DNA of 20,019 nucleotides from JAHEEL01 sp034660035 (GTDB taxonomy: Bacteria; Actinomycetota; Acidimicrobiia; Spongiisociales; UBA5794). The translations under genes were made by a program, and so were the position numbers. The DNA lies in NCBI GenBank assembly GCA_034660035.1, contig JAYEIJ010000012.1:1-20019 (forward strand), in the 5' to 3' direction. The notes under the pieces were generated by a model. The model worked only from the letters and a program-made list of their open reading frames with translations, made no database searches and had not been told where the DNA came from. Positions 13,136 to 20,019 of the stretch are shown one piece after another; position 1 is the stretch's first letter, and each line of letters begins with the position of its first letter.

Positions 13136-14878
13136 ATGGCGAAGACAACTGGTGGAGCGATAGTCGCGGCGATGCTTGCTGCGGAGGGGGTCGACCGGGT
13201 GTTCGGTCTGCCCGACGGGAGCTATCAGGGACTCATCGACGGCCTCGACGCGAACGGAATCAGGCTGATCACCCCGCGCCATGAGTCCTCCGGTCTTCAC
13301 ATGGCGGCCGCCTACGCCCGGCTCACGGGGAAGATCGGTGTCGCCATCGCATCGAACGGCCCCGGCGTCGCCAACGCGCTTCCCGGCGTCGCCGTCGAGA
13401 ACGCCGAGGGGAATCGTGTTCTGTTCATCACGTCGTCGCGCCGCTCGGGGATCACGTACCCCGACCGGGGAGGGACCTACCAGTACTTTGACCACGTCGG
13501 CGTCATCGGACCGATGGCGAAGTGGTCGGCGTCGGCAGCGACGGTCGGTCGGGTTCCCGAACTGCTTCGCACGGCATTCCGGAAGACCTTCACCGGTCGT
13601 CCCGGAGTGGTTCACTTCGACGCGCCCGAATCCGTCATCAACGGCAAGGCCACCGCACCCGCCTTGCCCGCCCCGTCCACATACCGGCGGACCGTATCGA
13701 TCGCTCCCCGTCAGGTTTCGGTCGAACGTGCCGCCGAGATGCTCACGGCCGCCGATATGCCGATCATCCACGCCGGTGGCGGGGTCATCCATTCTCAGGC
13801 CTTCGCTCCTCTTGCCGTCGTCGCCGAGATGCTCCATGCCCCTGTGACGACATCATGGAGCGGATCCGGTTCGATCGCTCACACGGACCCGCTCGCCTGG
13901 CCGATCTCATCGATCGAAGGCTGCAACGAGGTTCGGAACCGAGCGGATCTCGTGCTCGTCCTCGGGTCGCGCCTCGGGGAGACCGACTGGTGGGGGAAGG
14001 CGCCGAACTGGAACGCCGACCAGAAGGTCATTCAGGTCGACATCGACGAGGCCTCGCTCGGACTGAACAAGCCGGTCGACCTCGCCGTCTTGGGCGACGT
14101 CGGACTCTTCTTGGAAGCCCTCGCTGCGGAACTCGAGGGTCAACCGGAGCCGACGGCGGAACGCAAGGCTGCGGTGAAGGAGCTCCAGGACAGCCGCGAC
14201 CAGAAGGCGAAGATACTCAAAGAGAAGCACCTGTCAGACCGGTCCGCTCCGATGGGGACGGCGCACGTTCCGACCATCGCCCGTGGGATGTTCGACAACG
14301 ACACGATCTTCATCGCGGACGGTGGGAACACGGCAGTGTGGGGTGCCTTCTTCTGGCAGATCCGCGAAGCGGGAATCACGCTCGGGACACCGCACTTCGG
14401 GCATCTCGGCGCCGGGGTCGGCCAGGCGCTCGGGGCCGCGGAGGCGTTCCCCGATCGCCACGTGTGTTGCATCATCGGCGATGGTGCCTTCGGGATGCAT
14501 CCCCAGGAGATCGAGACCGCGGTGCGTAACGGCTACAAGGTCGTGTACCTCGTTGTCTCCGATCGGCAGTGGGGGATGGTGAAGATGTCGCAGTCGGTGG
14601 CGCGGCGCCCCGTCAAGATGATGGTGAAGAAACAACTCGACGTCGATGAGACGACAGGAACCGACCTCGGCGAGATCGCATACGACCAACTCGCCAGGGC
14701 GATGGGTGCCCACGGCGACCGCGTTTCCGATCCATCCCAGTTGCCGGCGGCGATCGAGCGCAGCCTTGCTTCCGGAACCTGCGCCGTGATCCATGTCGAC
14801 GTCGACCCGCAGAAGAACCTGTGGGCGCCGGGCCTCCTGCACTTCAAGAAGATGCATCAGGAGCCGGGCGGGAAGTGA
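13136..14878 (+). CDS. ThDP-dependent enzyme, acetolactate synthase/2-oxoacid decarboxylase-like
   Basis: The 580-residue protein has the three-domain ThDP fold. The N-terminal Pyr domain includes the catalytic Glu50 in RHESSG and a FGLPDGSY start. A central Rossmann-like domain (DMPIIHAGGGVIHSQ to VDIDEASL) follows. The C-terminal PP domain has GDG at 448-450. The second magnesium ligand, usually Asn 27 residues after the GDG Asp, is Asp476 in VVSDRQWGM. Reactions in this family include decarboxylation or carboligation of 2-oxo acids; the substrate cannot be read. GGAGGTG 5 nt upstream supports the ATG at 13136. The same frame is open far upstream but lies antisense to the dehydrogenase gene. 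The TGA overlaps the transporter ATG (ATGA). There is no small regulatory subunit nearby, so true acetohydroxyacid synthase is unlikely. Confidence 0.85.
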   Translation: MAKTTGGAIVAAMLAAEGVDRVFGLPDGSYQGLIDGLDANGIRLITPRHESSGLHMAAAYARLTGKIGVAIASNGPGVANALPGVAVENAEGNRVLFITSSRRSGITYPDRGGTYQYFDHVGVIGPMAKWSASAATVGRVPELLRTAFRKTFTGRPGVVHFDAPESVINGKATAPALPAPSTYRRTVSIAPRQVSVERAAEMLTAADMPIIHAGGGVIHSQAFAPLAVVAEMLHAPVTTSWSGSGSIAHTDPLAWPISSIEGCNEVRNRADLVLVLGSRLGETDWWGKAPNWNADQKVIQVDIDEASLGLNKPVDLAVLGDVGLFLEALAAELEGQPEPTAERKAAVKELQDSRDQKAKILKEKHLSDRSAPMGTAHVPTIARGMFDNDTIFIADGGNTAVWGAFFWQIREAGITLGTPHFGHLGAGVGQALGAAEAFPDRHVCCIIGDGAFGMHPQEIETAVRNGYKVVYLVVSDRQWGMVKMSQSVARRPVKMMVKKQLDVDETTGTDLGEIAYDQLARAMGAHGDRVSDPSQLPAAIERSLASGTCAVIHVDVDPQKNLWAPGLLHFKKMHQEPGGK

Positions 14879-15825
14879 TGCTCTCCACGGTCGTGCTTCT
14901 TCTGGCGGACAGCGTTGACGAAGCCGTCCTGAAGTTCGACGAGAGTTCGCTGCTGCTGCTCAACGCCCTCATCGGGTTGATGATGTTCGGGATGGCGCTC
15001 GGCATCAACACGGAGGACTTCAAGGCGATCACCCGGACGCCGAAGCCGGCGGGGATCGGTCTCGGCGCTCAGTTCATCCTGCTCCCGTTTGCGACGTTCC
15101 TCTTGACTCTCGTCCTCGACCTGCCGGCATCGGTGGAACTCGGCATGATTCTGGTTGCGTCGTGTCCCGGCGGGAATCTGTCGAACGTCATGACCTATCT
15201 GGGCGGCGGGAACGCACCGCTGTCGGTGGGGATGACCGCCGTGTCGACCGCCGCCGCGGTGGTGATGACACCGCTCAACTTCTCGATCTGGGGGCGTCTC
15301 AACCCGGTCACGCAGCCGATTCTCGAGACGGTTTCCCTCAACCCGTTGACGCTGTTCGTGACGATCGTCGTGATCCTCGGCATCCCGCTGACGCTCGGCA
15401 TCCTGTTCGCCCGCTGGAAGCCGCAGATCGCAGGCCGCCTTGAGAAGCCGTTCAAGATCTTCTCCGTCGTGGTGTTCATCGGTTTCGTTGCGGTGGCGCT
15501 GGGGAACAACTGGAGCAACTTCATCACCTACATCGGATTCCTCATCGGCATCGTCGCTCTCCACAATGCTCTCGCTCTCGGACTGGGGTTCGGATCGTCG
15601 AGTCTGGCCCGCCTCGACGTCCGGGACCGGCGAGCCGTCACCTTCGAGGTCGGGCTACAGAACTCCGCCCTCGCTCTGGTCCTGATCTTCACGTTCTTCG
15701 ACGGGTTGGGCGGCATGGCGCTGATCGCGGCGTGGTGGGGCGTCTGGCACATCATCGCCGGTCTCTCCCTTGCAGGATTCTGGTCCCGCCGTCCGGTTGC
15801 CGTTCCCGGTGAAGCCGTCGCATGA
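14878..15825 (+). CDS. BASS-family (bile acid:Na+ symporter-like) transporter
   Basis: The 315-residue membrane protein has 9-10 hydrophobic segments. BASS hallmarks are SLLLLNALIGLMMFGMALGI at the N-terminus, SCPGGNLSNVMTYLGGGNAPLSVGMTAVST (crossover region) and the Na+-site-like EVGLQNSALALVLI near the C-terminus. Relatives carry bile acids, pyruvate, pantoate or other organic anions with sodium. The ATG overlaps the ThDP gene's stop (ATGA), and its own stop overlaps the next start (ATGA), so translation is coupled. Placed beside a 2-oxoacid enzyme, I infer transport of the enzyme's organic-acid substrate or product. Confidence 0.88.
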   Translation: MLSTVVLLLADSVDEAVLKFDESSLLLLNALIGLMMFGMALGINTEDFKAITRTPKPAGIGLGAQFILLPFATFLLTLVLDLPASVELGMILVASCPGGNLSNVMTYLGGGNAPLSVGMTAVSTAAAVVMTPLNFSIWGRLNPVTQPILETVSLNPLTLFVTIVVILGIPLTLGILFARWKPQIAGRLEKPFKIFSVVVFIGFVAVALGNNWSNFITYIGFLIGIVALHNALALGLGFGSSSLARLDVRDRRAVTFEVGLQNSALALVLIFTFFDGLGGMALIAAWWGVWHIIAGLSLAGFWSRRPVAVPGEAVA

Positions 15826-16778
15826 CCCGCTCGGTTCTTGTCACTGGGGCTACTGGCTACCTCGGCAGCCTCCTCGTCGCAGATCTCGCAGCCGAACCGG
15901 GGAATCTCGAGACCATCGTCGCCGCCGACATCCGGGAACCGGTCCAGCCGATCGACGGCGTCACGTTCGTCACCGCAGACGTTCGCGATTCCGTTCTCGT
16001 CGACGTCCTGCGTGAACACAGAGTCGACGTCGTCGTGCACTTGGCCGCGATCGTGTCTCCCGGCAAGAAACCGGACCGGGAGTTGGAACACTCGATCGAC
16101 GTCGGGGGGACTCGAAACGTGCTCGAGGCGAGCCTCGCTGCGGGCGTACGGAAGGTCATCGTCTCGTCGTCCGGCGCTGCGTACGGCTACTACCAGGACA
16201 ACCCCGAGTGGATAGATGAGGAGGATTCGCTGCGCGGTAACCCCGAGTTCGCGTATTCAGATCACAAACGACTCGTCGAGGAGATGCTCGCCGAATGGCG
16301 CGCCGACCATCCCGAGTTGCAGCAACTCATCTTCCGGCCCGGCACGATCCTCGGGGCGGGCACCCGTAACCAGATCACCGACCTGTTCGACCGGTCGGTT
16401 GTGCTCGGCATCAGGGGATCCGAGACCCCGTTCGTGTTCATCTGGGATCGAGATGTCGTTGCATGTCTCCGAAGGGGAATCGAGACCGATGCCACAGGCA
16501 TCTACAACCTCGCGGGCGACGGTGCGATGCCGCTCCGGGCCATCGCCGACGCGATGGGGAAGCGCTACGTCGAGATCCCGGCCGGGGCCGTTCGATCGGC
16601 GCTCGGCATCATGAAGAGGCTCGGCGTCACCCAGTACGGACCGGAGCAGGTGAACTTCCTGCGCTATCGCCCCGTGCTGTCGAATCGTCGGCTCAAGGAC
16701 GGCTTCGGCTACACACCGCAGAAGACGAGCGAGGAGGCGTTCGCGTTCTTCCTCGAGGCCCGCCGTGGCGAAGCGTGA
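15822..16778 (+). CDS. NAD-dependent epimerase/dehydratase family protein (extended SDR)
   Basis: The 318-residue extended short-chain dehydrogenase has the TGATGYLG nucleotide-binding motif at 8-15, ADV (52-54), HLAAIVSPG (73-81), serine residues SSSG at 115-118, and the catalytic Tyr145-x-x-x-Lys149 (YSDHK). LIFRPGTILG follows. The length is normal for the family, which acts on nucleotide sugars and many other hydroxy or keto compounds. It overlaps the transporter gene by 4 nt and the next SDR by 14 nt. There are no sugar-biosynthesis neighbours, so a sugar-nucleotide role is not suggested. The substrate is unknown. Confidence 0.87.
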   Translation: MTRSVLVTGATGYLGSLLVADLAAEPGNLETIVAADIREPVQPIDGVTFVTADVRDSVLVDVLREHRVDVVVHLAAIVSPGKKPDRELEHSIDVGGTRNVLEASLAAGVRKVIVSSSGAAYGYYQDNPEWIDEEDSLRGNPEFAYSDHKRLVEEMLAEWRADHPELQQLIFRPGTILGAGTRNQITDLFDRSVVLGIRGSETPFVFIWDRDVVACLRRGIETDATGIYNLAGDGAMPLRAIADAMGKRYVEIPAGAVRSALGIMKRLGVTQYGPEQVNFLRYRPVLSNRRLKDGFGYTPQKTSEEAFAFFLEARRGEA

Positions 16779-17565
16779 CCTGACCGGCGCCGTGGTCGTG
16801 GTGACCGGAGCAGCCGGAGGTCTCGGCGCTGCAATCGCCCATCGATTCGTCCACGACGGCGCACGACTCGCCCTCGTCGACGTTGACGGGGACCGACTCG
16901 CTGATGTTGCGAATGCGGTCCCAGGCTCATTCGCAGTTGTGTGCGATCTAACCGATCCGGTGGCGTGTGAGCAGGCGATCGCCGGTGTCGTCGAACGATT
17001 CGGCGGGGTGGACGTTCTCGTCAACAACGCGGGAATGACTCACCGGTCGCCGTTTGTCAGTACGGACCCGGCGGTGATCCGGAAGGTCATGGAGGTCAAC
17101 TACCTCGGCTCCGTGAACATCACGAAGGCGGCGCTGCCATCGCTCATCGAGCGCCGGGGTGCGATCGCCGTCATCTCATCGGTCGCAGGGTTCGCGCCGG
17201 TTCTCGGGCGCACCGGGTACGCCGGATCGAAGCATGCCCTGCACGGTCTGTTCGACACCCTGCGCGCTGAACTGCGGCTTTTCGGGGTCGACGTCACGAT
17301 CGTGGCCCCGACCTTCGTCGACACGAAGATGCAGGACCGGGCCCTCGGCGGTGATGGCGGCGTTACCGAGCATCCTCAGTCGCGGGTGGGCAAACAGATC
17401 ACTCCCGACGAGGTCGCCGACCGGGTCTACCGGGGCATCGAGCGACGGAAACGGTCGGTGGTCATCGGATCGGTCGGGCACCTCGCCCGGGCGATGACGG
17501 CCGTGGTCCCCGGCCTCTACGAGCGGATGATGGCCCGTTCCCTCCGTTCCGAACTCGACCGGTAG
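16765..17565 (+). CDS. Classical SDR family NAD(P)-dependent oxidoreductase
   Basis: The 266-residue short-chain dehydrogenase has the cofactor motif TGAAGGLG (14-21), the acidic residues ValAspValAsp around 38-41 (which suggest NAD rather than NADP), NNAG (87-90), Ser139, and Tyr152 with Lys156 (YAGSK). The C-terminal helix (AMTAVVPGLYERMMARSLR) resembles membrane-associated DltE/YqjQ-type SDRs. The GTG start at 16765 overlaps the preceding gene by 14 nt, so this is the fourth gene of the coupled operon. The 51-bp palindromic element begins 35 nt after its stop. The substrate is not identifiable. Confidence 0.88.
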   Translation: MAKRDLTGAVVVVTGAAGGLGAAIAHRFVHDGARLALVDVDGDRLADVANAVPGSFAVVCDLTDPVACEQAIAGVVERFGGVDVLVNNAGMTHRSPFVSTDPAVIRKVMEVNYLGSVNITKAALPSLIERRGAIAVISSVAGFAPVLGRTGYAGSKHALHGLFDTLRAELRLFGVDVTIVAPTFVDTKMQDRALGGDGGVTEHPQSRVGKQITPDEVADRVYRGIERRKRSVVIGSVGHLARAMTAVVPGLYERMMARSLRSELDR

Positions 17566-17599
17566 GGACTCATCGCGGGGACGTCAGACCCGATCGCCA

Positions 17600-17650
17600 A
17601 TCGTTTGTGTCTAGGACCGCGATAGTCATGGTCGTAAGCACAAACGACGG
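17600..17650. repeat. 51-bp dispersed palindromic element, copy B
   Basis: Same length and orientation as copy A at 9267-9317. Arms 17601-17618 and 17630-17647 give 15 Watson-Crick pairs, one wobble and two mismatches of 18. The 11-nt loop shares GATAGTCAT. Stem pair 16 is A-T here and G-C in copy A, and pair 18 is C-G here and A-T in copy A. It lies between the SDR stop and the NUDIX start, 30 nt before the latter. Confidence 0.85.
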
Positions 17651-17680
17651 TGAAGGCTGTGCTGTGGCAGACTGCCCGCT

Positions 17681-18193
17681 GTGAACCATGACCACGATTG
17701 GCCCGGGGAGTACACGTACTGCCCCCAGTGCGCCACCGAACTCGAGACGGCCGATGTCCACGGCAAGCCTCGGCGACGATGCCCTTCATGCGGCTTCGTC
17801 CATTGGCGGAACCCGGGGGTCGGAGCTGCCGTCGTCGTGTTCGATGACGATGGCAGGCTTCTCATGGTGCGCCGCGGACCGAACGCGACCCGCTCGGGCC
17901 TCTGGTCGATCCCGGCAGGGTTCGTCGACTACGGCGAGGAGATCCGTGCTGCGGCGGCGAGAGAGCTTCTTGAAGAGACCGGCCTGGTTGCTGAGATCGG
18001 GGATGTCGTGTTCGCGGCGTCGAACTTCCACGACCCGGCCAAGTTGACGGTGGGCATCTGGTTCGCCGGTACGGTGATCAGGGGGACGCTCGCAGCCGGC
18101 GATGATGCCGACGCTGTTGGCTGGTTCGATCTGGACGATCTGCCGCCGCTGGCGTTCGATACCGACGAAGCGTTCATCGCGGGGTTGCGTTGA
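17681..18193 (+). CDS. NUDIX hydrolase with N-terminal zinc ribbon
   Basis: The 170-residue protein has two CxxC pairs (Cys14/17 and Cys34/37) forming a zinc ribbon like that of NudC-type hydrolases. It is followed by a NUDIX fold with a complete NUDIX box from Gly80 to Leu102 (G-x5-E-x7-RELLEETGL). It would hydrolyse a nucleoside diphosphate linked to another group. The protein is smaller than NudC (about 260 residues) and lacks its middle domain, so NAD pyrophosphatase activity is uncertain; ADP-ribose or another NDP-X is possible. The start is GTG, with no in-frame alternative and no strong ribosome site. The palindromic element is in its leader. It is convergent with the ABC-F gene, with 35 bp between the stops. 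Confidence 0.88.
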   Translation: MNHDHDWPGEYTYCPQCATELETADVHGKPRRRCPSCGFVHWRNPGVGAAVVVFDDDGRLLMVRRGPNATRSGLWSIPAGFVDYGEEIRAAAARELLEETGLVAEIGDVVFAASNFHDPAKLTVGIWFAGTVIRGTLAAGDDADAVGWFDLDDLPPLAFDTDEAFIAGLR

Positions 18194-18196
18194 CCT

Positions 18197-18220
18197 CTGA
18201 ACCGGGAGCGGTCGGTTCGG
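18197..18220. terminator. Small hairpin between convergent NUDIX and ABC-F genes
   Basis: GAACCG (18199-18204) pairs with CGGTTC (18213-18218), extended by one wobble and one C-G pair, around an 8-nt loop. It occupies most of the 35-bp convergent spacer and could act in both directions, but no T-tract is present. Confidence 0.35.
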
Positions 18221-18228
18221 TGCGATCG

Positions 18229-19974
18229 TCAGATGTTTCCGTACCGCTCCATCTGCTCCGATAGCTCCAGCCAGGAGGTTTCGGCGTCGTCGAGTTCGGC
18301 GATGGTCTCATTGAGGCGGTGTGCGAGGTCGGTGGTGGCGACGTAGTCGCTGCCGGCAGCATCGAGCTGAGCCGAGAGGTCTTGTTTGAGCTTCTCTAGT
18401 CGGGGGATGCGCTTCGTCAGATCCTTGAATTCTTGTCGCTCCTTCCACGTCGGTTTGGTGCGTGGCGCCGTCGATCGTTGAGACTTCTCTGCCGGGCTTC
18501 GGGGTGATTCGGCGGGTGGGATCTGTCGGGTGGCCCAGTAGGCAGCCCAGCCTCCGGGATGGTGCTGCACCGAGCCGTCGGGTTCGATGGAGAAGATGTC
18601 GTCGCACACCCGGTCGAGGAAGTAGCGATCGTGGCTGGCGACCACGAACGCTCCCGGCCAGGCATCGAGGTACTCCTCGAGCACTTCGAGGGTGTCGAGG
18701 TCGAGGTCGTTGGTCGGTTCGTCGAGCAGCAGCAGATTTGGAGCTTCCATGAGGGTCAGGAGCAGTTCGAGACGTCGCCGCTCCCCGCCGGAGAGGTCTC
18801 CAATCGTGGCGCTCTGAGCGTCGGTGGCGAACTGGAACCGTTCGAGCAACTTGGCGGCCGACACCCGGATGCCCGAGTCGAGCAAGGTGGACTCCGCCCG
18901 TTCGCGAACCACCGCGATCAGGCGTTCGTTGGGCGGTATCGGCTGCGGGTCCTGCCCGTACACACCGGGAACGATGGTCGATCCCATCGTCACGCTTCCC
19001 TCGTCGGGTGGGAGTCGTCCGGCGATGAGGCGCAGCAACGTGGTCTTCCCGGAGCCGTTGCTTCCCACGACGCCGATCCGGGCGTCCGGCAGGAGATTGA
19101 ACGTGAGGTTGCGCAACACCCAGTGGCTCTCATAATGCTTTCCGGCGTTGTCGAGGTTCACGACCTTGGACCCGATGCGTCGCGACGGCAGATCGATCGA
19201 GAGTTCAGGGTCGATCGGCGGGCGTTTGGTGGCCATGAGCTCGTGCACGGCGTTGACCCGGGCCTTCGACTTCGACGTTCGGGCCTTGGGGGAGCGACGC
19301 AGCCACTCCAGTTCGGTGCGCAGTCGTTGGCGACGTCGGTGCTCGACGGTGGCCTCGTGCTCCTCCCTGACGGTACGCGCCTCGAGATACTGGTCGTAGG
19401 TGCCCTGATGCGAATGCAGCGATCCGTGGTGCACCTCGACCACCCGGTTGGCGACCCGGTCGAGCAGATACCGGTCGTGGGTGACGAGGACCAGTACCGA
19501 AGTGCGGGAGAGGAGGTGCTCTTCGAGCCAGTCGATCGTGTCGATGTCGAGATGATTGGTCGGCTCGTCGAGGATCAGCAGGTCGCACTCGGTGGCGAGG
19601 GCCAGCGCCAGGGCGAGCCGTTTGCGCTGGCCCCCCGAGAGTTCGGCGACCGCGGCGGACGGGTCGGCGATCCCGAGGCGGTCGGCCATGGCGATCGCCT
19701 CGCGGTCGTCTCCGACCGCGTCACCGACGGTGCTGCCGGCAGGGAAGGACGGATCCTGAGAGAGGGAGGAGACCCGGAGGCCGGCACTGCGCACGATCGT
19801 TCCCATGTCGGGCTCTTCCGTGCCGGCGATGATGCGCAGGAGCGTCGACTTGCCGGATCCGTTCCGGCCGATGACACCGATGCGTTGTCGTCGACCGATC
19901 CCCAAGGACACCTCCGAGAGCACCGGCGTTTCCGGGTACGACTTGGAGATGGATTCGAGGCTGATCAGGTGCAT
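18229..19974 (-). CDS. ABC-F ATPase, Uup-like
   Basis: The 581-residue soluble protein has two fused ABC domains and no membrane segments. Domain 1: Walker A GRNGSGKS (36-43), signature LSGGQ (112-116), Walker B LDEPTNHLD (135-143). A charged linker (about 195-255) contains the helical arm. Domain 2: GSNGSGKT (304-311), LSGGE (394-398), LDEPTNDLD (417-425). The tail from about 500 is basic and then coiled-coil (EFKDLTKRIPRLEKLKQDLSAQ...LNETIAELDD), as in Uup, which acts on ribosomes and branched DNA. The catalytic glutamates are present. The start is ATG 19974, with only a poor ribosome site; CATACT about 11 nt upstream hints at a leaderless message. A resistance-type ABC-F is less likely given the C-terminal coiled coil. 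Confidence 0.88.
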   Translation of the reverse strand: MHLISLESISKSYPETPVLSEVSLGIGRRQRIGVIGRNGSGKSTLLRIIAGTEEPDMGTIVRSAGLRVSSLSQDPSFPAGSTVGDAVGDDREAIAMADRLGIADPSAAVAELSGGQRKRLALALALATECDLLILDEPTNHLDIDTIDWLEEHLLSRTSVLVLVTHDRYLLDRVANRVVEVHHGSLHSHQGTYDQYLEARTVREEHEATVEHRRRQRLRTELEWLRRSPKARTSKSKARVNAVHELMATKRPPIDPELSIDLPSRRIGSKVVNLDNAGKHYESHWVLRNLTFNLLPDARIGVVGSNGSGKTTLLRLIAGRLPPDEGSVTMGSTIVPGVYGQDPQPIPPNERLIAVVRERAESTLLDSGIRVSAAKLLERFQFATDAQSATIGDLSGGERRRLELLLTLMEAPNLLLLDEPTNDLDLDTLEVLEEYLDAWPGAFVVASHDRYFLDRVCDDIFSIEPDGSVQHHPGGWAAYWATRQIPPAESPRSPAEKSQRSTAPRTKPTWKERQEFKDLTKRIPRLEKLKQDLSAQLDAAGSDYVATTDLAHRLNETIAELDDAETSWLELSEQMERYGNI

Positions 19975-20019
19975 CGGCTGCAGTATGCCCCGTCTTCCGA
20001 GGGCAGCGAACAGCCAGAC

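Noticed and set aside
13136..14878. Acetohydroxyacid synthase large subunit (IlvB) of branched-chain amino acid synthesis
   Set aside because: No ilvN or ilvC is adjacent, the metal-site Asn is Asp, and the operon partners are a transporter and SDRs.
17681..18193. NudC NAD+ pyrophosphatase
   Set aside because: The zinc ribbon and NUDIX box fit, but at 170 residues it lacks the NudC middle region, so I left it as a general NUDIX hydrolase.
20005..20011. Start of another AGCGAAC array at the window end
   Set aside because: Only one unit is visible before the sequence ends, so it may be chance. Worth checking in the flanking sequence.
1..20019. tRNA, rRNA, riboswitch, integrase or insertion sequence
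   Set aside because: None was recognised by reading. A covariance-model scan would be needed to exclude small RNAs.

Overview
This is a GC-rich bacterial window. The gene content points to an actinobacterium, probably Acidimicrobiia-like: there is a deazaflavin (F420)-dependent Ddn-family reductase, a lipoprotein with a TTAAST-type linker, and DUF2252 and BrkB/YihY proteins. This placement is inference from protein style, not from a marker gene. Three runs of exactly 100 N (1404-1503, 6947-7046, 8497-8596) are scaffold placeholders of unknown true length. Two of them sit inside tandem repeats, so the sequence is probably a draft or metagenome assembly.

Layout. Positions 1-519 hold the 3' end of a secreted PKD-like protein, convergent with a Ddn-family reductase (633-1061, minus). 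Positions 1243-6841 are a plus-strand operon for glycerol-3-phosphate use: a UgpB-like lipoprotein, an unusually large UgpA-like permease, a UgpE-like permease and an FAD glycerol-3-phosphate dehydrogenase. The UgpC ATPase is not in the window. A PLP trans-sulfuration enzyme (7048-8226, minus) and a gapped M20 peptidase (8297-8770, plus) diverge from a 70-bp spacer. A DUF805 membrane protein follows. On the minus strand, an iron-type alcohol dehydrogenase, a YihY/BrkB membrane protein and a DUF2252 protein run in series (12958 down to 9344). Diverging from the dehydrogenase is a tightly overlapping plus-strand operon (13136-17565): a ThDP-dependent 2-oxoacid decarboxylase/acetolactate-synthase-like enzyme, a BASS-family transporter, an extended SDR and a classical SDR. 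The window ends with a zinc-ribbon NUDIX hydrolase and a convergent Uup-like ABC-F ATPase.

The most unusual material is between the genes. (1) A 51-bp palindromic element occurs twice (9267-9317 and 17600-17650). The copies have the same length, a conserved GATAGTCAT loop and compensatory base-pair changes in the stem, so they look like one structured dispersed element. (2) Three spacers carry tandem arrays of short words, six different 7- or 8-mers in all (CCGTAGT, ATGGCTC, CCGCTACT, CTGGTAG, AGCGAAC, CCGACAA). Two of these spacers separate convergent genes and have the same word order. In them, the stop codons of three flanking genes lie inside repeat units.

How the genes may work together. 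The Ugp-like importer would bring in glycerol-3-phosphate (or its diesters) and GlpD would oxidise it to dihydroxyacetone phosphate. The ThDP enzyme and the divergent dehydrogenase could form a 2-oxoacid to aldehyde to alcohol route, with the BASS protein moving the acid. The substrate cannot be determined from this sequence.
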